From JAZLFH01 sp045615705 (lineage in GTDB: Bacteria; Bacillota; Clostridia; UMGS1883): a stretch of 52,602 bases of DNA. The position numbers and the translations under genes were made by a program. Below are positions 33,492 through 42,655 of the stretch, in pieces. The stretch covers positions 1 through 52,602 of the forward strand of contig JAZLFH010000068.1 in assembly GCA_045615705.1 (NCBI GenBank). Direction: 5' to 3'. The notes under the pieces were generated by a model, which was not told the DNA's origin, made no database searches, and saw only the letters and a list, made by a program, of their open reading frames with translations. The first letter of the stretch is position 1. Every line of letters begins with the position of its first letter.

Positions 33492-35981
33492 CTATTTCGC
33501 ATCATACCACGATTTACCGCAGTTTACCTCAGATAACAGAGGTACTTTCAGTTTAACCGCATTTTCCATTTCTTCTTTTAAAATTTTACTTGCCAAGTCT
33601 TTTTCGCTTTCAATCGCTTCTATAATCAGTTCATCGTGTACCTGCATAATAAGGCGTGAGTTTTTGCACTCTTTATTTAGCCTTCTATACACATTTACCA
33701 TCGCAATTTTAATTATATCGGCAGCAGTCCCCTGAATGGGAGCGTTTCTGGCAACTCTTTCACCGAATGAACGAAGGTTAAAGTTAGTTGACATAATCTC
33801 AGGAATATAACGCCTACGCCCGAAAACGGTAGTAATATACCCCTGCTCCTTTGCACTTAAAACTGCTTTTTCCATGTAGGAACGGACGCCTTGATAGTTT
33901 TCAAAATAACTGTCGATATATTTTTTTGCTTCTTTTCGGGAAATCTTTAAATCGTTGGCGAGGGAAAATTCACTTTGTCCGTAAATAACGCCGAAATTAA
34001 CGGTTTTTGCACGGCTACGCATTTCGGGAGTAACCAAAAATTCGCTCGTGCCAAAAATCTTTGATGCTGTTTTTAAATGAATATCTTCGCCGTTTAAAAA
34101 GGCATCGCACATTTTTTCGTCATTTGCCATATCCGAAAGCACTCTCAGTTCAATCTGAGAATAGTCCGCATCAATTAAAACAAAACCTTCTTTTGCGACA
34201 AACATTTTCCTGAGTTCTCTGCCGAGCGGAGTCCTTACGGGAATGTTTTGAAGATTTGGTTCCGTAGAACTGATTCTGCCCGTTGTTGTAACCGTTTGAT
34301 TAAGCGTAGAGTGGATTCGCCCGTCCTCTTTTATCATCGGCAAAAGTCCGTCTGCATAGGTGGATTTTAATTTTGAAAGGTGTCTGTACTCAATAATCAA
34401 ATCAACTACCGGGTGCTTTGTTCTCAGTTTTTCAAGCACATCACTGTCTGTCGATGCACCGCTTTTTGTCTTTTTTACAACCGGGAGCATAAGCGTTTCA
34501 AACAAAAGATGGCTTAACTGTTTCGGTGAATTGATGTTTATTTTTTCGCCTGCCGTAAAGTAAATTTGTTCTTCAAGTTCAAAAAGTCTTTCGCCGAGAA
34601 GTTTGGAAAAATCAAAAAGGGCATCTTTGTCTGCCATAAAGCCCTCTTTTTCCATCGAAAAAAGGACTCTCGTAAGCGGAAATTCAATGTTGTAAAGCAC
34701 ATTTTCTTCGCCATGCTCTTTTATAAGACTTTGTTGCAAATCCTTTAACTTTATAAGTGATGACGGTTCAGCGGGAAGCAAATTTTCATCGCATAATGAC
34801 TTAAAATCGTAACTTTTTCTCGAACTTTCCAAAATGTAGCCCGCAATTTGCGTATCAAAAACATCACCGATAACAGAAATACCTCTTTTATCCAAAAAGT
34901 GAAGAACACTTTTAAAGTCGTGGGTAATTTTTATAATTTTTTCATTCTCAAAAACTGCTTTCAGTTTTTCACATTCCGTCTTAAAAGTTTGCTCTTTACC
35001 GTCAAAAAGTACATACCCGTCCGAAATCAAAAACGAAAACGGCGAAGAAATGCCGGTTATGTCCGTTTCGCTTGCTTCCAAGACCTCTTTTTTATCGGGA
35101 ATATTTTTTTTGGTTTCAAGATTCAAACGCTCGGCAATTTTTTGCATTTCAAGTTCTTCGAGTTTTTTTATTAAATTTTCGTTTTGGTAGTCGCCGAGTC
35201 GTGCTTTTTCAAAATCAAGTAAAACATCAACATCACGGACGATTGTGGAAAGCGTAAGGCTCATATAAGCATCGTCTTTGCCGTTTTGGAGTTTGTCATG
35301 AACTCCTTTTGGAGTGATTTTTTCAAGATTTTCGTATATATTATCAAGTGAGTGATATTCTTTAATGAGAGAAAATGCAGTTTTTTCTCCTATCCCCGAA
35401 ACACCGGGAATATTATCCGAACTGTCCCCCATAAGAGCCTTGACTTGCAAAAATTCTTGGGGAGAAACGCCGTATTTTTCAAAAACACCGTTTTCGTCCA
35501 ACTCTTCAAATACGGTCTGTCCCATTTTTGTAACCGTCAAAAGTACATTGGTGGTTTTTGAAGCCAGTTGCAAATCGTCCTTATCGCCCGTAACTATTTT
35601 GCATAAAATACCCATATCATCGCAAATTTTACTTACCGTACCTATGATGTCGTCTGCCTCAAAGCCCTCTTTTTCAAGGATGGGGATATTCATATAGGTA
35701 AGGAGTTCTTTCAAATGAGGCATCTGTACTCTTAAATCATCGGGCATTCCTTTTCTTTGTGCTTTGTACTTTTCATACATTTTATGGCGAAAAGTGGGAG
35801 CCTTTAAATCAAAAGCAACAAAAAGATAGTCGGGATTTTGCTCGGAAATATTTTTGAGCATAATATTCATAAACCCGAAAATTCCGTTAGTCGGTATCTG
35901 TGTTTTGGTAGAAAGCGGTCTTATTGCGTAATAAGCACGGTTTATTATACTGTTTCCGTCAATAATAATTAACTTTTCCAT
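33492..35981 (-). CDS. polA: DNA polymerase I
   Basis: PolA replaces Okazaki primers and fills repair gaps. The 829 residues hold an N-terminal 5'-3' exonuclease (about 1-290; IIDGNSIINRAYYAI, GFEADDIIG, MGDSSDNIPGVSGIGEKTA), a central 3'-5' exonuclease-like domain (about 300-440) and the polymerase domain (SSTEPNLQNIPVRTPLGRELRKMF, ADYSQIELRVL, RSRAKTVNFGVIYG, MQVHDELIIE). The central domain lacks the DxE proofreading acids (it reads FSFLISDGY), so proofreading is probably absent, as in Bacillus PolA. It has its own promoter and heads the polA-coaE-transglycosylase operon. Confidence 0.98.
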   Translation of the reverse strand: MEKLIIIDGNSIINRAYYAIRPLSTKTQIPTNGIFGFMNIMLKNISEQNPDYLFVAFDLKAPTFRHKMYEKYKAQRKGMPDDLRVQMPHLKELLTYMNIPILEKEGFEADDIIGTVSKICDDMGILCKIVTGDKDDLQLASKTTNVLLTVTKMGQTVFEELDENGVFEKYGVSPQEFLQVKALMGDSSDNIPGVSGIGEKTAFSLIKEYHSLDNIYENLEKITPKGVHDKLQNGKDDAYMSLTLSTIVRDVDVLLDFEKARLGDYQNENLIKKLEELEMQKIAERLNLETKKNIPDKKEVLEASETDITGISSPFSFLISDGYVLFDGKEQTFKTECEKLKAVFENEKIIKITHDFKSVLHFLDKRGISVIGDVFDTQIAGYILESSRKSYDFKSLCDENLLPAEPSSLIKLKDLQQSLIKEHGEENVLYNIEFPLTRVLFSMEKEGFMADKDALFDFSKLLGERLFELEEQIYFTAGEKININSPKQLSHLLFETLMLPVVKKTKSGASTDSDVLEKLRTKHPVVDLIIEYRHLSKLKSTYADGLLPMIKEDGRIHSTLNQTVTTTGRISSTEPNLQNIPVRTPLGRELRKMFVAKEGFVLIDADYSQIELRVLSDMANDEKMCDAFLNGEDIHLKTASKIFGTSEFLVTPEMRSRAKTVNFGVIYGQSEFSLANDLKISRKEAKKYIDSYFENYQGVRSYMEKAVLSAKEQGYITTVFGRRRYIPEIMSTNFNLRSFGERVARNAPIQGTAADIIKIAMVNVYRRLNKECKNSRLIMQVHDELIIEAIESEKDLASKILKEEMENAVKLKVPLLSEVNCGKSWYDAK

Positions 35982-36005
35982 CTCAAACCTCTTTTCAACA
36001 AGGCT

Positions 36006-36034
36006 ATGATACCATAAAAGTCCTTTTAAGTCAA
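36006..36034 (-). promoter_or_regulatory. Promoter of polA
   Basis: On the minus strand TTGACT (36034-36029), a 17-base spacer and TATCAT (36011-36006), about 25 bases before the polA ATG. Confidence 0.75.
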
Positions 36035-36061
36035 TTATCGCAAGATTAAATAAAAAAATAC

Positions 36062-36090
36062 TTGCAAAACGAAAAAAAGTATGTTATAAT
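36062..36090 (+). promoter_or_regulatory. Promoter of the rimP-nusA-infB operon
   Basis: TTGCAA (36062-36067), a 17-base spacer and TATAAT (36085-36090). The stretch AAAAAAAGTATGTTATAAT is identical to the pgk-tpi promoter. Confidence 0.8.
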
Positions 36091-36105
36091 ACCGCTTGAC
36101 AGCGT

Positions 36106-36131
36106 GAGAGTGGGAATTTACCCACTCTTTC
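36106..36131 (+). promoter_or_regulatory. Leader hairpin before rimP
   Basis: Inverted repeat AGAGTGGG (36107-36114) / CCCACTCT (36121-36128) with loop AATTTA forms an 8-9 bp stem in the leader, 25 bases before the rimP ATG. It is followed by TTTC, so it is a weak terminator at most. It may be an attenuator or NusA-responsive site, by position only. Confidence 0.55.
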
Positions 36132-36156
36132 GTGTTTATTTAGAGGGTGAAAATCA

Positions 36157-36612
36157 ATGCCAAAAATTGAAGAAACAGTAGAAAACGCAGTAAAAAGTGC
36201 CTGCGTTGACACGGGAGTATCAATATATGATGTAGAGTATGTTAAAGAAGGTCAAGACTATGTGCTTCGCATTTTTATTGATAAAGACGGCGGAGTAAAT
36301 ATTGAAGATTGCGAAAATTTCACAAACGCCGTAAATCCTGTTTTAGATGCACTTGACCCGATTAAGGAGGCCTATATTTTAGAAGTTTCTTCTCCCGGAA
36401 TTGAAAGACGATTAAGACGAGATGAGCATTTCACGGCATCTTTGGGGAAGGAAGTTGAAGTTAAACTTTACGCTCCCCTTGACGGGAAAAAAGTGCTTCA
36501 AGGCACACTTACAAATGCAACAAAGGATATGATAACCGTTGTTTGCGAAAAAAACGAATACCAAATTGAGAAAAAAAGAATCGCTTCGTGTAAGTGGTTC
36601 GTTAAGTTTTAA
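36157..36612 (+). CDS. rimP: Ribosome maturation factor RimP
   Basis: The 151-residue protein assists 30S maturation. It has the N-terminal alpha/beta domain (VYDVEYVKEGQDYVLRIFIDKDGGVNIEDCENF), the characteristic EVSSPGIERRLRRDEHF, and a C-terminal Sm-like barrel (GKEVEVKLYAPLDGKKVLQGTL). It is first in the nusA-infB operon, as nearly everywhere in bacteria. Confidence 0.97.
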   Translation: MPKIEETVENAVKSACVDTGVSIYDVEYVKEGQDYVLRIFIDKDGGVNIEDCENFTNAVNPVLDALDPIKEAYILEVSSPGIERRLRRDEHFTASLGKEVEVKLYAPLDGKKVLQGTLTNATKDMITVVCEKNEYQIEKKRIASCKWFVKF

Positions 36613-36629
36613 AAAGGAGCATAAAAAAG

Positions 36630-37667
36630 ATGAACAAAGAACTCATCTTAGCGCTTGATGCGCTCGAAAAGGAAAAGAACATAAAAAAAGAAATTATGTT
36701 CGAGGCACTTGAAACGGCACTTGCAACAGCCTATAAAAAGAATTTTGGTCAAGGGTTTGATTGCGGTGCAGAGGTAAACAGAGAAACCGGCGATATGAGA
36801 GTTTTCTGTCGTAAGACCGTTGTTAAAGACGATGACTTTTATGATGACTACACACAGGTAATTCTCGAAGAAGCACAAGAAACGGACCCAAACTACAAAG
36901 AGGGCGACATTATGGAGTTTGAGGCGGACCCGGCACTTTTCGGCAGAATCGCCGCACAAACGGCAAAGCAAATTGTAGTGCAGAAGGTTCGTGAAGCCGA
37001 AAGAGGCAATTTGGTTGCCGAGTATTCGGGTAAAGAAAACGATATTATGGTCGGAAAAATCGAAAAGACCGAAAGGCGGGGCGTTTTAATTGATATGGGA
37101 CACGCCGAAGCGGTTTTAACTCCCAAGGAACAAATAAGAGGAGAGGACTATTCTCAGGGCAAGCATATAAAAGTATATGTTCTTGAAGTCAAAAACAACA
37201 ACAAAGTTGTAGAACTTATGGTATCGAGAACTCATCCAAACCTTGTTAAGAAACTTTTCGAGAAGGAAATTCCCGAAATTGCGGACGGAACTGTTGTAAT
37301 TAAAAGTATCAGCCGTGAGGCGGGAAGCAGAACGAAAATTGCTGTTGCATCAACAAATCCCGATGTTGACCCGGTCGGTGCTTGTGTAGGGCAAAAAGGT
37401 GCAAGAATTCAGGCTGTTCTTGATGAAATAGGAGAAGAAAAGATTGATGTCGTATTATATAGTGATGACATTGAAGAATATATAAGAGCATCACTCAGCC
37501 CGGCAAAAGTTTTGACCGTTGACATTAACGAAGAAGAAAAGTCGGCAAAGGTTACGGTTCCTGAATTTCAACTTTCGCTTGCCATAGGCAAAGAAGGACA
37601 AAACGCACGACTCGCCGCACGGCTTACCGGCTGGAAAATTGACATAAAAAGCGGAGAAGAAGCATAA
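36630..37667 (+). CDS. nusA: Transcription termination/antitermination protein NusA
   Basis: NusA binds RNA polymerase and controls pausing, termination and antitermination. The 345 residues hold the polymerase-binding N-terminal domain (NKELILALDALEKEKNIKKEIMFEALETALATAYKK), an S1 domain (about 130-200), and two KH domains (PVGACVGQKGARIQAVLDEI and LAIGKEGQNARLAARLTGWKIDI). The acidic C-terminal repeats of E. coli are absent, as usual in Firmicutes. Its stop overlaps the ylxR start by one base. Confidence 0.98.
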   Translation: MNKELILALDALEKEKNIKKEIMFEALETALATAYKKNFGQGFDCGAEVNRETGDMRVFCRKTVVKDDDFYDDYTQVILEEAQETDPNYKEGDIMEFEADPALFGRIAAQTAKQIVVQKVREAERGNLVAEYSGKENDIMVGKIEKTERRGVLIDMGHAEAVLTPKEQIRGEDYSQGKHIKVYVLEVKNNNKVVELMVSRTHPNLVKKLFEKEIPEIADGTVVIKSISREAGSRTKIAVASTNPDVDPVGACVGQKGARIQAVLDEIGEEKIDVVLYSDDIEEYIRASLSPAKVLTVDINEEEKSAKVTVPEFQLSLAIGKEGQNARLAARLTGWKIDIKSGEEA

Positions 37668-37915
37668 TGCAACCGCTGAGGAAATGTGTTTCATGTAATT
37701 TGATGAAAGAAAAAGCGGAACTTTTTCGGGTAGTCAAAAACAAAGAAGGAAAAATATTTGTAGATGAAACAGGGAAAAGCCAAGGACGAGGTGCATATAT
37801 ATGCAAAAATCACGATTGCATTTTAAAGGCACAAAAGAAAAATGCTTTTTCCCACGCTTTTAAGTGCAGAGTGGACAGTTCGGTATATGATGACCTTTTA
37901 AATATTAAGGAATGA
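37667..37915 (+). CDS. ylxR: YlxR-family RNA-binding protein (RnpM)
   Basis: The 82-residue protein matches the YlxR family: PLRKCVSCNLMKEKAELFRVVKN and GRGAYICKNHDCILKAQKKNAFSHAF, which hold a conserved Cys-containing motif. In Bacillus, YlxR (RnpM) binds the RNase P RNA and modulates it. It starts at TAATG on the nusA stop, in the nusA-ylxR-ylxQ-infB order. Confidence 0.95.
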   Translation: MQPLRKCVSCNLMKEKAELFRVVKNKEGKIFVDETGKSQGRGAYICKNHDCILKAQKKNAFSHAFKCRVDSSVYDDLLNIKE

Positions 37916-37919
37916 TTGA

Positions 37920-38225
37920 ATGAAAGACACTTTTTTGCAAACGCTCGGGCTTGCCGTCCGTGCAAGAAAGGTAAAATTCGGGGCTTTTACCGTAAAAAAA
38001 GCGGTAAATGACGGAATTTGTCATCTTGTTATCATACCAACCGATTTGGGGGAAGATAATAAGAAGAAACTGAAATCGGTATGCGAAATTAACAGTGTAA
38101 AGTTAGTTATGCGTAATACCAAAAAAGAATTTGAGTCGGCACTGGGAAAAGAAAATGTTACGGCAGTCGCCGTATGCGATGAGTCGTTTGCGACTGCTCT
38201 TTTGAAAAAAACGGAGGTGATTTAA
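37920..38225 (+). CDS. ylxQ: L7Ae-family ribosomal-type protein YlxQ
   Basis: The 101-residue protein has the L7Ae/L30e fold: LQTLGLAVRARKVKFGAFTVKKAVNDGICHLVIIPTDLGEDNKKKL. These small proteins bind kink-turn RNA; YlxQ lies between ylxR and infB in most Firmicutes and its role is not settled. It begins 4 bases after ylxR and ends directly at the infB ATG. Confidence 0.92.
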   Translation: MKDTFLQTLGLAVRARKVKFGAFTVKKAVNDGICHLVIIPTDLGEDNKKKLKSVCEINSVKLVMRNTKKEFESALGKENVTAVAVCDESFATALLKKTEVI

Positions 38226-40469
38226 ATGGCTAAACCAAGAGTCCACGAGGTAGTAAAGGATTTGGAAATCAAGACAGCAAAGGAAGTTGTTGACCTTTTA
38301 AAAAAGTATGTAACTGCTCCGAGAAGTTCCATGAGTGCCCTTGAACCTTTTGATATGGATATCATTTTAGACCATTATACCCGTATGTATGATGACGGGA
38401 CAACAATTGAGGAGTATCTTGAAAAATACCGTCCGAAAGAAGTAAAAGAAGAACCGAAAACTTCGGAAAAAAAGAAAAAAGAAGAAAAACAGGAAGTGCG
38501 TACCGTAAAGGTAGTGCATCACATTGACACAAGAAGCAATGCTGTTGACCTTGACAAACTTGACACGGAAAAAGAAGAGGCTCTTTCTACAATTACTGTT
38601 AAGGATACCGATACAAACAAGCAGAAAATCAAGCGTGGAAAGAATAAAACAAGTCAGAAAAAAGAACAGCGTAAAGAAGACTTTACCCGTGCTCCCAAAA
38701 AGGAAGTAAAAGAGAAAAAACATATATTGGTTCCCGACACAATTACGGTCGGAGAACTTGCAAACCGCCTTGAAGAAAATGCTACCGAAATAATCAAACG
38801 CCTTATGCAACTCGGTATTATGGCAAGTATCAACGAGGAAATCGAATTTGATGTTGCATCGTTGGTGGCAGAGGATTTAAATGCAGAAGTAGAGCGTGAA
38901 ATAATAATAACCGAAGAAGATATCCTTTTAAGCGATGCAGAGGCGGAAGATGATCCGAAAGATTTAAAACTTCGTCCGCCGGTTGTAGTTGTAATGGGAC
39001 ACGTTGACCATGGTAAAACATCGCTTTTGGACGCAATCCGTTCAACAAATGTTACCGCTACCGAAGCAGGCGGAATTACCCAGCATATCGGTGCATATAT
39101 GGTAAATGTTAACGGAAACCCGATTGCATTTTTAGATACTCCGGGACACGAAGCCTTTACCGCAATGAGAGCGAGAGGTGCAAACCTTACGGATATTGCA
39201 ATTTTGGTTGTTGCGGCTGATGACGGAATTATGCCTCAGACAGTTGAAGCAATAAATCATGCAAAAGCGGCAAATGTAAGCATTATCGTTGCAATCAACA
39301 AAATTGATAAAGAGGGTGCAAACCCTGACAGAGTAAAGCAGGAACTTACCGAGCACGGACTTGTTCCCGAAGAGTGGGGCGGAGATGTTATTTGCGTTGA
39401 TGTAAGTGCAAAACAAAGAACAAACATCGACAAACTTCTTGAAATGGTAATACTTACCGCAGAAATCAAAGAACTTAAAGCGAACCCGAATCGTATGGCA
39501 AAAGGTGCTGTTGTTGAAGCAAAACTTGACAAAGGCAGAGGCCCTGTTGCAACGGTTTTGGTTCAAAACGGAACACTTCACTCGGGCGATATAATAGTTG
39601 CGGGAACTTGCGTTGGCAGAGTAAGAGCAATGACTGATGACAAGGGCAGGAAGATAAAAGAAGCGGGACCATCTACACCTGTTGAAATTATAGGACTTTC
39701 GGAAACCCCCGAAGCAAGCGACCTTTTCTATGCGGTTAAGGATGAAAGGGCTGCCCGTCATGTTGTTGAAACGAGAAAACAAAAGATTAAAGACGACCTT
39801 AACAAGAGCAAACAGCGTCTTTCGTTGGAAGATCTATTCAGCCGTATCCAAGAAGGCGAGGTAAAAGAACTTGCAATTATAGTTAAGGCTGATGTTCAAG
39901 GCAGTGTAGAAGCGGTTACACAATCGCTTGAAAAACTTACTAACGATGAAGTGAGAGTCAGAGTTATTCACGGAGCAGTCGGCGGAATTACAGAAAGTGA
40001 TGTAACTCTTGCAAGTGCTTCAAATGCCATTATAGTAGGATTTAATGTTCGTCCCGATGCAGGCGGAAGAGCGGCTGCGGCACTTAATAATGTAGATATA
40101 AGAACATATCGAGTAATCTATGAAGCAATAGAAGAAGTGGAAGCCGCAATGAAGGGTATGCTTGCACCGAAGTTCCGTGAAGCGGTAATAGGTCATGCTG
40201 AAATCCGTCAGACATTTAAGGTCAGCGGAGTAGGAACAATCGGCGGTGCTTATGTAACGGACGGAAAGATTTCAAGAAATTGCAGCGTCAGAATTGTCAG
40301 GGACGGCATTGTAATTCACGAAGGACAGCTTAACTCTCTCAAGAGATTTAAAGAAGATGCAAAAGAAGTTGCAACAGGTTACGAGTGCGGTCTCGGATTT
40401 GAAAAATTCAACGACATCAAAGACGGCGATGTAGTTGAGTGCTATGTGATGGAGGAAGTGGCAAGGTAA
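38226..40469 (+). CDS. infB: Translation initiation factor IF-2
   Basis: IF-2 brings initiator fMet-tRNA to the 30S subunit and hydrolyses GTP on subunit joining. The 747 residues have a lysine-rich variable N-terminal region (about 75-170), an IF2-N helix domain (ITVGELANRLEENATEIIKRLMQLG), the G domain (GHVDHGKT, DTPGHEAF, NKID), then domain II and the C-terminal fMet-tRNA-binding domain (VIHGAVGGITESDVTLASASNAIIVGF). No internal-start isoform is obvious. Its initiator tRNA partner is encoded at 2806-2882. Confidence 0.98.
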   Translation: MAKPRVHEVVKDLEIKTAKEVVDLLKKYVTAPRSSMSALEPFDMDIILDHYTRMYDDGTTIEEYLEKYRPKEVKEEPKTSEKKKKEEKQEVRTVKVVHHIDTRSNAVDLDKLDTEKEEALSTITVKDTDTNKQKIKRGKNKTSQKKEQRKEDFTRAPKKEVKEKKHILVPDTITVGELANRLEENATEIIKRLMQLGIMASINEEIEFDVASLVAEDLNAEVEREIIITEEDILLSDAEAEDDPKDLKLRPPVVVVMGHVDHGKTSLLDAIRSTNVTATEAGGITQHIGAYMVNVNGNPIAFLDTPGHEAFTAMRARGANLTDIAILVVAADDGIMPQTVEAINHAKAANVSIIVAINKIDKEGANPDRVKQELTEHGLVPEEWGGDVICVDVSAKQRTNIDKLLEMVILTAEIKELKANPNRMAKGAVVEAKLDKGRGPVATVLVQNGTLHSGDIIVAGTCVGRVRAMTDDKGRKIKEAGPSTPVEIIGLSETPEASDLFYAVKDERAARHVVETRKQKIKDDLNKSKQRLSLEDLFSRIQEGEVKELAIIVKADVQGSVEAVTQSLEKLTNDEVRVRVIHGAVGGITESDVTLASASNAIIVGFNVRPDAGGRAAAALNNVDIRTYRVIYEAIEEVEAAMKGMLAPKFREAVIGHAEIRQTFKVSGVGTIGGAYVTDGKISRNCSVRIVRDGIVIHEGQLNSLKRFKEDAKEVATGYECGLGFEKFNDIKDGDVVECYVMEEVAR

Positions 40470-40837
40470 TGTCATTTAAGCGTATCGACAGAATTTCGGA
40501 AGAATTAAAAAGAGAACTCGGTGAGGCAATAAGAACGCTGAAAGACCCGAGAATACCCATGATGACAAGTATCGTGTCGGCACGGGTTACAAGTGATTTG
40601 CGTTATGCAAAAATATATGTGAGCATTATGGGCGACAAAGAAGTAAAAGACGAAGCAATTTCAGCACTGAAAAGTGCCGCTCCGTTTTTAAGGCGGAGTG
40701 TCGCAGGAAAAATGATGCTTCGTTATACTCCCGAACTCATTTTCGAACTTGATAATTCCATTGAGTACGGTTCGCACATAAACGAACTTTTAAAATCTGT
40801 TATTAAAGGCGGAAACGATGATGAAAATAACAATTGA
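40469..40837 (+). CDS. rbfA: Ribosome-binding factor A
   Basis: RbfA is a 30S assembly factor acting on the 16S 5' region. The 122 residues have a single KH-type domain: FKRIDRISEELKRELGEAIRTLKDPRIPMMTSIVSARVTSDLRYAKIYVSIMG, and RYTPELIFELDNSIEYG. The ATG at 40469 overlaps the infB stop (TAATG); a GTG at 40439 would extend it into infB. The GGAGGA ahead fits the ATG. Confidence 0.96.
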   Translation: MSFKRIDRISEELKRELGEAIRTLKDPRIPMMTSIVSARVTSDLRYAKIYVSIMGDKEVKDEAISALKSAAPFLRRSVAGKMMLRYTPELIFELDNSIEYGSHINELLKSVIKGGNDDENNN

Positions 40838-41768
40838 TTCATTAAAAAGTGCAACAAAAGTTGCACTTTTGCCTCATATAAATCCCGATTGGGACGCAAT
40901 AGGTTCTTGTTTTGCACTTTATGAGGCGTTAAAAAGTATGGGTAAAAATTGCTCTGTTTTGGTGGACGAACCTCTTGATTACAGATTTGATTTTAAAAAT
41001 TTAAACTGTGAAGTTTATGACGAAAACAAAGAATATAACTTTGACTTGGTTTGTGCTGTCGATACGGCAACAATGGAAAGATTGGGCAAGCGAAAAGCAC
41101 TTTTTGAAAAGCAAAAAAATACTCTTTTAATTGACCACCACATTTCGGGCGACAATTACGCAGCACACTCTTTGGTTTACGGCAACAAATGTGCAAGTGC
41201 GGAAATAGTTTATGAAATTTTAAAAGAAATGGAATGTCCCATCACAAAAACAATTGCCGAGTATCTTTTTTGCGGAATTTCAACCGATTCGGGTTCTTTT
41301 CAGTACAACAGCGTTACGGAAGAAACATTTAATATTGCGGGCAAACTCAGAAAAATCGGAATTGATACGGCATATCTTTCAACAATGCTTTACCAAAACG
41401 AACCGTATAAAAAAATACTTCTTCGCTCCGTTGCGGCGAAGAACATAGAATTTATTTCGTGCGGAAAAGGGGCAATAACACACCTGAGCCAAAACGATTT
41501 TAAAAGTTGCGATGCAGATATGTCTTTAAGCGAAGATTTGGCAGACTTTCCGAGAAAGGTTTCGGGCGTAGAAGTGAGCGTTCTTTTAAGAGAAGTAAGT
41601 TTTGATGAGGTAAGAATGAGTTTTCGCTCAAAAAATACCGACATAACGCCAATAGCAAACCACTTCGGAGGCGGCGGGCACAAGTTGGCGTCCGGGGCTA
41701 CATATCACGGAAGTTTAAATGATGCAATAAAAGAAGTAAAAACAGAGTTAGAAAAGATTTTGAAATGA
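40818..41768 (+). CDS. nrnA: DHH-family phosphoesterase (NrnA-like oligoribonuclease)
   Basis: The 316-residue enzyme has the DHH/DHHA1 layout: LLPHINPDWDAIGS, AVDTATMERLG, LIDHHISGD (metal-binding DHH), and the DHHA1 end GGGGHKLASGATY. NrnA degrades nanoRNAs and pAp (3'-phosphoadenosine 5'-phosphate). It follows rbfA with a 20-base overlap, a conserved position in Firmicutes. Two adjacent ATGs (40818, 40821) are both possible. The His is in the second motif: NPDWDAIGS replaces the more usual NPDGDAIGS. Confidence 0.93.
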   Translation: MMKITIDSLKSATKVALLPHINPDWDAIGSCFALYEALKSMGKNCSVLVDEPLDYRFDFKNLNCEVYDENKEYNFDLVCAVDTATMERLGKRKALFEKQKNTLLIDHHISGDNYAAHSLVYGNKCASAEIVYEILKEMECPITKTIAEYLFCGISTDSGSFQYNSVTEETFNIAGKLRKIGIDTAYLSTMLYQNEPYKKILLRSVAAKNIEFISCGKGAITHLSQNDFKSCDADMSLSEDLADFPRKVSGVEVSVLLREVSFDEVRMSFRSKNTDITPIANHFGGGGHKLASGATYHGSLNDAIKEVKTELEKILK

Positions 41769-42655
41769 ACGGAATTTTAGTTTTAAACAAGCCCGGCGGA
41801 ATATCTTCGTACAAGGCTGTAATAATGGCAAAAAAAGCATTTAACACAAAAAAAATCGGGCATACCGGAACACTTGACCCGATGGCGGAGGGCGTTTTGC
41901 CTCTTCTTGTGGGAAATGCAACCAAGGCGGCAGAATTTTTAATAGAAAAAGACAAAAAGTACCGTGCCACGATATTGCTCGGAATAACAACCGACACATT
42001 GGATATAACCGGAACGGTAACAGAAGAAAAAAAGGTAGAAGTTAATGAAAAAGAGATAAAAGAAACCATAAAAAGTTTTGTCGGCGATATTTTTCAAGTT
42101 CCGCCGATGTACAGTGCAATAAGCGTAAACGGACAACGACTTTATAAAATGGCTCGCAAAGGAATAGAAGTTAAAAGGGAAAAAAGAAAAGTTACAATAT
42201 ACTCGATAGACATCGTAAAAATTGATATTCCCGAAATTGTTATTGATGTTTCTTCCTCGAAAGGCACATATATAAGGTCGCTTTCGGACGATATAGGGAA
42301 AAAACTCGGTTGCGGTGCAACCCTTACAAGACTTATAAGACAGGAAAGCGGAAGATTTTTCCTGAAAGATGCAATATCGCCCGATGAGATGTTTTTAAGA
42401 CAGCAAGAAGGGACGCTTGAAAAAAGTTTGATTCCCGTAGATGTTCTTTTTTCGGATTTTGAGCGTATCGACTTAAATAGTGATGCATCTAAAAGAGTAA
42501 AAAACGGAGTACCCATATATTTTAAAAAAGCAGAAATCGGAAAAATGTACCGCCTGTATGACCAAAACGGGAAATTTATTGCCGTTTCACGAGGCGAAAT
42601 AACCGATGAAAAAAATTCATTAAAACTTGTGCGAGGCTTTTTTGATGGAGAGTAA
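41765..42655 (+). CDS. truB: tRNA pseudouridine-55 synthase
   Basis: TruB makes pseudouridine 55 in the T-loop. The 296 residues have the start GILVLNKPGGISSYKAV, the catalytic Asp in KIGHTGTLDPMAEGVLPLLVG, and VPPMYSAISVNGQRLYKMARKG. A C-terminal PUA-like region follows (YFKKAEIGKMYRLYDQNGKFIAVSRGE). It overlaps nrnA by 4 bases and the FAD synthetase gene by 11. Confidence 0.97.
   Translation: MNGILVLNKPGGISSYKAVIMAKKAFNTKKIGHTGTLDPMAEGVLPLLVGNATKAAEFLIEKDKKYRATILLGITTDTLDITGTVTEEKKVEVNEKEIKETIKSFVGDIFQVPPMYSAISVNGQRLYKMARKGIEVKREKRKVTIYSIDIVKIDIPEIVIDVSSSKGTYIRSLSDDIGKKLGCGATLTRLIRQESGRFFLKDAISPDEMFLRQQEGTLEKSLIPVDVLFSDFERIDLNSDASKRVKNGVPIYFKKAEIGKMYRLYDQNGKFIAVSRGEITDEKNSLKLVRGFFDGE

Noticed and set aside
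38367..38810. Minus-strand phenylalanine-rich frame opposite infB
   Set aside because: Reverse of the lysine-rich IF-2 N-terminus (AAA/GAA codons give TTT/TTC), so an artefact.
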